DNA of 64,000 nt from Avibacterium sp. 20-132 (GTDB lineage: Bacteria > Pseudomonadota > Gammaproteobacteria > Enterobacterales > Pasteurellaceae). Each line of letters starts with the position of its first letter. Position 1 is the first letter of the stretch. The position numbers were made by a program, and so were the translations under genes. Below the pieces are notes generated by a model, which had not been told where the DNA came from, made no database searches, and was given only the letters and a program-made list of their open reading frames with translations. Below, piece after piece: positions 59,071-64,000 of this stretch. Location of the stretch: contig NZ_CP091456.1 of NCBI RefSeq assembly GCF_023611925.1, forward strand, positions 558,001-622,000, read 5' to 3'.

Positions 59071-60283
59071 CGCATTCTCCTAAAATGAGTACAGTATTAT
59101 TACCGCCAAAAGCAAACGAACTACTTGCCCCAATCCGTTTTGCCTGTTGCCAACGACTATTTGTGTCGGTAATTGCAACCTTAGGTAAAGTAGGATCTGG
59201 CTCACCGTCCCATAATTGGGGTGGCAATTTCCCTTCTGGATTGAAATCAGGATGAATCATTCCCCATAAAATGGCTGCCTCCACAGCACCTGCTGCGCCT
59301 AATGTATGTCCTGTGTATGGTTTTGTTGTAGTGCAAGGGGTATGTTCACCAAACACATTATACACAGCGAGAATTTCCATTTGATCATTATGAATAGTGC
59401 CTGTACCGTGCAAATTGATCCAACCGATTTCATCTGCCGCAAGCTGACTATTTGCTAAAGCCGCACGAAATGCGGCAATTGCGCCTTCGCCTTCTGGATG
59501 TGGTGAAGACATATGATAAGCATCACTGCTTGCCCCATAGCCAAGTAATTCTACTGATTGTCCGAAAGGCTGTTTAGATAGCACAAACATTGCCGCTCCT
59601 TCACCAATATTAATGCCTTTACGGTTTGCAGAAAGTGGATTCGTCTGGCTATCGGATAATACCGATAAGGATTGAAAGCCTTTGATCGTTAAAGGGGATA
59701 ACGTATCCACGCCGCCACAAATCACCGCATCACACAGATTATTTTTCAATAATCGTGCCGCACTCATCAAGGCTCTCGCACCGGAAGTACAAGCAGTAGA
59801 AATGCCATAACATAATCCACTCAAACCATATTGCCACGCCACAAAATCTGCGGGAGCAGAGAAATATTGTTGCTGCTGTTTGAAAAGCATACGAGACCAA
59901 TCTTGATGTTCCGCCGCTTGCTTAAACAGCTCAATATTTTCATCTACTCCTGTGGTAGAGGTACCAACCACGACTGCAATACGATGTTTACCGAACGTCT
60001 GAATAGCTTGCTCAATCTGCGTTTCTAGCTGTGCCAAACAATGCCACAACAATTGATTATTACGGCTACGATGCGCTGCTGGAACAGTCTTTGGGAACGG
60101 GCGAAGTGGCACATTCACCGCGCCATACATTCGTGCATTATCTAGCAATCCATTTTCACTAAATGGCGTATCACACAAACTTAATGTAGAAGGTGCAGCA
60201 GATAATAACGTTGAAATATGGGCAGCCAGCCCTTCACCTAAACTACTGACCACCGCAGGTTGCGATAAATACAATTTACTCAC
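59063..60283 (-). CDS. apeO: Beta-ketoacyl-ACP synthase of the aryl polyene pathway
   Basis: The start is probably GTG at 60281-60283, after AAGGAATAAT, giving 406 residues and sitting 8 bp after the lipoprotein gene; the upstream ATG lies inside that gene. The triad is complete: Cys165 (STACTSGAR), His292 (LHGTGTIHN) and His326 (PYTGHTLGA). In studied clusters ApeO is the main elongating ketosynthase and pairs with ApeC, which is not in view. Confidence 0.82.
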   Translation of the reverse strand: MSKLYLSQPAVVSSLGEGLAAHISTLLSAAPSTLSLCDTPFSENGLLDNARMYGAVNVPLRPFPKTVPAAHRSRNNQLLWHCLAQLETQIEQAIQTFGKHRIAVVVGTSTTGVDENIELFKQAAEHQDWSRMLFKQQQQYFSAPADFVAWQYGLSGLCYGISTACTSGARALMSAARLLKNNLCDAVICGGVDTLSPLTIKGFQSLSVLSDSQTNPLSANRKGINIGEGAAMFVLSKQPFGQSVELLGYGASSDAYHMSSPHPEGEGAIAAFRAALANSQLAADEIGWINLHGTGTIHNDQMEILAVYNVFGEHTPCTTTKPYTGHTLGAAGAVEAAILWGMIHPDFNPEGKLPPQLWDGEPDPTLPKVAITDTNSRWQQAKRIGASSSFAFGGNNTVLILGECDV

Positions 60284-60291
60284 ATTATTCC

Positions 60292-60798
60292 TTAATTTAG
60301 TAAAGTTACACGCCAATGGCTATTGTCGGTTAAATCAATTTTCCACACGGGAGATTGCCCTTCAATCGACCAAACAGGCTTGTGATTAACAAAATAAACT
60401 TGTCGCTTGCCTTGCATTTCCACCTTGCTAAATGGAAAAAGCGGGAAATCTGGATATAACGCCGTTGCTATTGCAGAAAACAACCATTTTGCCTGCGGGT
60501 TTGGCATAACAAAGCCATCATTTTGCCAACCTTGTGGCGTTAAAATCACCCTTGCCAAAGGCGCACCAAGGGGATCGGTTTGCACCCAACGCCATTGTCT
60601 AGGTTGATATTGCAAAGCAAGTAAACTTTGTTGCTGAGAGCGATGTTGCTCGTCTTGCCGTTCAATCTTAAATAATTGGCTACTTGGCGTATTGGTTGGG
60701 AAATTTTGCGCTTGTGGTAAACTTTGGCAGCCCATCACGCCACAGAATACAACAGCAATAAACCAAGCTCGCCATTGACTTATTCTTTTTATCATCAT
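60292..60798 (-). CDS. DUF3261 lipoprotein of the aryl polyene cluster
   Basis: The likely start is MMIKRISQWRAWFIAVVFCG (60796-60798), giving 168 residues; a longer frame reaches into the intergenic uptake sequence. A lipoprotein signal ends in VMGC with the acylated Cys24. The C-terminal half (LLALQYQPRQWRWVQTDPLGAPLARVILT) matches DUF3261, regular in APE clusters and probably involved in moving the pigment lipid to the outer membrane. Confidence 0.78.
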   Translation of the reverse strand: MMIKRISQWRAWFIAVVFCGVMGCQSLPQAQNFPTNTPSSQLFKIERQDEQHRSQQQSLLALQYQPRQWRWVQTDPLGAPLARVILTPQGWQNDGFVMPNPQAKWLFSAIATALYPDFPLFPFSKVEMQGKRQVYFVNHKPVWSIEGQSPVWKIDLTDNSHWRVTLLN

Positions 60799-60905
60799 AT
60801 TAAGTGCGGTTGTTTTTTTACTTTTTTCGATTGTAGCATTTCTTTTTAGATCAATGAACAGGGATAAAATTCTCAAAAATCGCACCGCACTTTATTTCCT
60901 CTTTT

Positions 60906-62144
60906 TTATTTATCTTGGCTTGCTGTGCCACAAAACTCAGCCAACGCGGCAAGACGTTGTGTAGATTTTGCCACAAATGGATTCGCACTATCCCACGCAT
61001 ACCCAGCTAAAATGGAAGAAATCATACGACGAATTTCGGGCTGTGGATCTTTCGCATACACCACATCTTGAAATGAGCCGTCATACCAACCATTCACATA
61101 AGTGCGAAATGCATCTACACCAAGCATTAGCGGATCGGCAAATTCTTTTTGCCAGTCCACAATATCACCGTTGAGTTGTCGCACGATCAAAGGAACAGCA
61201 AGATGTGCGGAATGCAATGCTATCGTCACCCCCGATGAAAAAACAGGATCTAAAAATTCCGCCGCATTCCCTAATAAAGCAAAGCGTTCTCCGTGCAAGG
61301 CTTTTACATTCGCAGAATAACCTTGAATATGACGATAAGGGAAATCATTGTCCCACACGGCATTTTTTAATATGCGTTTTAGCATTGGGCATTCTAATGC
61401 AAATTTTTTTAACACCTGTTCGTCATCGCCCTCAAGGGTCTCAGGCAAACCAACAACACCAATAGAACAACGATTATCGGCAAAAGGAATAAGCCATAAC
61501 CATACATCTCGGTGTTCTGGATGAGTCGTAATAAGAATTTTGTTTCGATCAAACTCAGGATCATCAATATTGTCATCAATATGGGTGAAACGCGCCACTC
61601 GGGCTGGCAAGTGTGAAGGTAACTCCAAATCTAATAAGCGTGGTAATACGCGCCCGTAACCACTTGCATCAAGAACAAATTTCGCGTTCAAATTGTAGCT
61701 TTCGCCTTTATCGTTACGCACCTGTAATTGCACGCCATCATTTTGTGTTTCAAAAGCTAATACTTCATTGCCAAAACGGACATCAACGCCACGTGTTGCC
61801 ACTTCATCAATTAAAATTTTATCAAAAATCCCCCGTCTGACTTGGAAAGTTGTACCAGCCCCAGCGGTAAATTTATCGGTAAAATCAAAATAAGTATAAC
61901 GATTGCCCCAAGTGAAAGCAGCGCCGTTTTTAAATTGGAAACTCGGTTCGCGATTTACTGCCTCAAGCAATTCAGCTTCACGCAAAATTTCCATACAATA
62001 AGGTAGTAAGCTTTCACCAATGACAAAACGGGGAAAATATTGCTTCTCTAATACACATACCGATACCCCTTGTTTTGCTAATAATGCAGCCGCCACGGAA
62101 CCTGAAGGGCCTGCACCAATAATCGCAACATCATATTGACTCAT
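60906..62144 (-). CDS. FAD-dependent halogenase-like oxidoreductase of the aryl polyene cluster
   Basis: The 412-residue flavoprotein has the FAD motif GAGPSG (10-15), GESLLP (43-48) and the halogenase signature WxWxIP as WLWLIP (215-220). A lysine in FKNGAAF (72) is near the place of the halogenase catalytic Lys. GNAAEFLDPVFSSGV is a second FAD motif. Its exact step in APE synthesis is not established; ring hydroxylation or another oxidation is possible. Confidence 0.78.
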   Translation of the reverse strand: MSQYDVAIIGAGPSGSVAAALLAKQGVSVCVLEKQYFPRFVIGESLLPYCMEILREAELLEAVNREPSFQFKNGAAFTWGNRYTYFDFTDKFTAGAGTTFQVRRGIFDKILIDEVATRGVDVRFGNEVLAFETQNDGVQLQVRNDKGESYNLNAKFVLDASGYGRVLPRLLDLELPSHLPARVARFTHIDDNIDDPEFDRNKILITTHPEHRDVWLWLIPFADNRCSIGVVGLPETLEGDDEQVLKKFALECPMLKRILKNAVWDNDFPYRHIQGYSANVKALHGERFALLGNAAEFLDPVFSSGVTIALHSAHLAVPLIVRQLNGDIVDWQKEFADPLMLGVDAFRTYVNGWYDGSFQDVVYAKDPQPEIRRMISSILAGYAWDSANPFVAKSTQRLAALAEFCGTASQDK

Positions 62145-62171
62145 TTTTTGCTCCCTAAAAAGTCATTGTTA

Positions 62172-64000
62172 TTATTTACGATACATCATAAATGCTATAC
62201 TCACCGCACAGATCACGCCAATACTCACGCTCAACCCAAACAATGCCACAGCGGGCGTATGGCTTAGGGTGAGCAAGCCGAAAGAAATTAGCGTCGTACT
62301 TGCAGCAAGTACAATCGCAAATTGCTTATGGGCATTTAACCCAGAAACACTTTGCAAATATGCAACATAATCCACAGCAATAGCAGAAACCAACAACATT
62401 CCAAACATTGCAAACAAGCTGATGGGTAAACCAAGCCAACCGAAAATCCCCAAGGTGGTAAGCACCGCAAAAACGGGGACAAATAACATTTTTCCACTCG
62501 CTTTGGCACCGAAATAACGCAACAACAATAAACCTGCTAAGACAAAAGAAAGTAATTTTAGCCACACGGCTTGATTACGAGTTTGCTGGAAAGCTTGGTT
62601 TAAGTGGCTACGCTTGTCTTGCCAGAAAATATCGTGATGATTGGCAAGTTGTGATAAGGCTTGGTGGTCGCCTTTATTAACAGGGATAATCGCGGCTTTT
62701 TGTCCAGCTATCTGCCCTAAATACAAACTTTGCCACCCCTGTCCTAATGGCGTATTCAATGCCGCTTGCAAAGAAAGTGCTGGCTGATGAACTAATCCTT
62801 TCAGTTGTTGTTGCACAATTTCAGCAGGAATACCCATTGCACTGAGTGGTGCATAATCCTGTGATGATAAGTGTTGCAATTGTTGTGCGAAAATACGTTG
62901 TTGTTTTTCACTCATTAGCCATTGGCTTAAAGATTGATAACTTTCTAGCTGCTGTTGCTGCTTGGCTTGTTCTAATTGACGATCAAGTGCGGTGATTTTT
63001 TCGAGTAATTTTTCGTCATTTTCCGCTAAAACTAAAAAATATTGCCCACTTAATTGCATTCTTGTTAATTCACCAATTTTTTGTGCTTGGCTAACTAAAT
63101 TCGGTGATAATGCCACCCACTGACGAATATCATCTTGCCACTTAGATTGGACAATTCCTCCCGCAACAAAGAGGGCGAATATGCCTATCAAGGCTTTTCG
63201 ATAAACCAAAAACATTTGAAAAAAGCGCCGCACTTGATAAAACGCATATAACAACCTTGTTGGGCGTTTATTCTGATAATGGCGAAAAAAATCGGGTAAC
63301 AAAAGTTGCGTAAACAGCACCGCTGCCAGTAACGCTGCCGCTGAAAATAAGGCGGTTTGCTGTAATATAGGCAATGAAGTAAAACCAAGCAACGCATAAC
63401 CTAGCAACGTGACCAATAAACTCACACTAAAGGTGAGGTGTAGTTTTTGCATTGCTCGCTTTGCTTGCCAACGGTGAGAAAGCAATGAGCCAGAAAGCCA
63501 ATGCAATGGAAAGTCAATCAATACGCCAATTAAACTTGTGCCAATGACGAGGGTTAAAATATGCACTTGCCCAAACCAAGCAAGGGTTGCGACCACGCCC
63601 ACTAACACACCTGCCACAATAGGTAAAAATAACCATAACACTTGTAGCGAGCGAAATACCACCAGCAACAGCGTTAAGGTTAATCCCACCCCAAAGCCAC
63701 TCATTAATTGGCTTTCTCGCTCTGCACTTTGCTTGGCTTGCAAGGCAAATAGGCTTGCGCCTGTGATATTCATTTCTGCCCCTTGTGAGTGCGCAAGTTG
63801 CTGATTTTGTTCAATCAGTTGTAGCAATGCTAAAGGGGGAGTAAGCCAGTTTTGAGGGGTTAATTCCCCTTGTAATAATATCCAGCTTTTTCCCTGCCCA
63901 TTCACGCTAAGCACACCACTTTCTGATTGCCATTGTACATTACTCTGTGGCTGTGCTTGTGCAAGCGTAAATCGTCCAAAACCGAGCCAATCTTGATCCA
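62172..64000 (-). CDS. MMPL/RND-type exporter of the aryl polyene cluster (N-terminus outside the window)
   Basis: The frame is open to the right edge, where it reads DQDWLGFGRFTLAQAQPQSN and onward, so the gene is cut by the window. Visible are two bundles of membrane helices separated by a large extracytoplasmic loop (about 260-430 of the visible part), a resistance-nodulation-division design. FVIGTSLIGVLIDFPLHWLSG-like and LLVSAIAVDYVAYLQ segments carry the family Asp residues. It probably moves the polyene lipid across the inner membrane. It lies 27 bp upstream of the halogenase-like gene. Confidence 0.82.
   Translation of the reverse strand, partial: DQDWLGFGRFTLAQAQPQSNVQWQSESGVLSVNGQGKSWILLQGELTPQNWLTPPLALLQLIEQNQQLAHSQGAEMNITGASLFALQAKQSAERESQLMSGFGVGLTLTLLLVVFRSLQVLWLFLPIVAGVLVGVVATLAWFGQVHILTLVIGTSLIGVLIDFPLHWLSGSLLSHRWQAKRAMQKLHLTFSVSLLVTLLGYALLGFTSLPILQQTALFSAAALLAAVLFTQLLLPDFFRHYQNKRPTRLLYAFYQVRRFFQMFLVYRKALIGIFALFVAGGIVQSKWQDDIRQWVALSPNLVSQAQKIGELTRMQLSGQYFLVLAENDEKLLEKITALDRQLEQAKQQQQLESYQSLSQWLMSEKQQRIFAQQLQHLSSQDYAPLSAMGIPAEIVQQQLKGLVHQPALSLQAALNTPLGQGWQSLYLGQIAGQKAAIIPVNKGDHQALSQLANHHDIFWQDKRSHLNQAFQQTRNQAVWLKLLSFVLAGLLLLRYFGAKASGKMLFVPVFAVLTTLGIFGWLGLPISLFAMFGMLLVSAIAVDYVAYLQSVSGLNAHKQFAIVLAASTTLISFGLLTLSHTPAVALFGLSVSIGVICAVSIAFMMYRK

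Noticed and set aside
1..64000. CRISPR array, prophage, toxin-antitoxin or restriction system
   Set aside because: No regularly spaced repeats, cas, phage structural, methylase or toxin-like genes were seen; the proteins are metabolic, transport or housekeeping.

Overview
This window is chromosomal DNA from a gamma-proteobacterium of the family Pasteurellaceae. The best evidence is the frequent 9-mer AAGTGCGGT and its complement ACCGCACTT, the Haemophilus-type DNA uptake signal. Gene orders such as rpsP-rimM-trmD-rplS, zapA-6S RNA-fau, ygfB-pepP-ubiH-ubiI and menB-menC-aroQ-accB-accC agree. No rRNA, tRNA, CRISPR array, intact insertion sequence or prophage was seen. The genus cannot be fixed by reading alone.

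Layout. 1-3.7 kb (minus strand): biotin carboxylase and carrier, 3-dehydroquinase and the menaquinone genes menC and menB, with an unrecognised membrane protein between the last two. 3.8-9.7 kb: clpB, dapF, xerC, fau, 6S RNA, zapA. 9.8-14.1 kb (plus): ygfB-pepP-ubiH-ubiI. 14.1-16 kb: a small probable transposase remnant and catalase. 16-20 kb: first inositol locus (iolB divergent from iolA plus a Gfo/Idh dehydrogenase). 20-29.3 kb: pnuC, rapA-rluA, yihI-DUF2489-hemN and a cystine-type ABC transporter. 29.5-31.8 kb: fmt-rsmB. 32-35 kb: second inositol locus (iolC/DUF2090 fusion divergent from an RpiR-type regulator). 35.1-37.2 kb: S16 operon. 37.3-39.9 kb: two lipooligosaccharide-type glycosyltransferases and a YczE-like membrane protein. 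40.1-47.7 kb: nupC, deoB-deoD, clcA-dusA, pirin and FMN reductase. 47.8-51.7 kb: purL. 51.9-56.3 kb: third inositol locus (RbsABC-type transporter with a remnant of a second binding protein). 56.6-64 kb: the distal half of an aryl-polyene (APE) biosynthetic operon that runs off the right edge.

The thread joining distant parts is inositol use. Transport (51.9-55.7 kb), dehydrogenation (18.7 kb), kinase/aldolase (32 kb), isomerase (16 kb) and the final semialdehyde dehydrogenase (17 kb) lie in three separate loci, with the likely repressor beside iolC. All three loci carry an inverted repeat of the form TGAAA-N6-TTTCA, or a close variant, near CRP-like half sites; I propose it as the operator of the RpiR/IolR-type regulator. 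iolD and iolE are not in the window.

Most other genes are conserved housekeeping genes. The parts most worth a second look are the inositol operator architecture, the internally deleted binding-protein gene, the long intergenic stretch at 55.7-56.6 kb with a small possible membrane-peptide gene, the halogenase-like flavoprotein of the APE cluster, and the possible attenuator in the rpsP leader.
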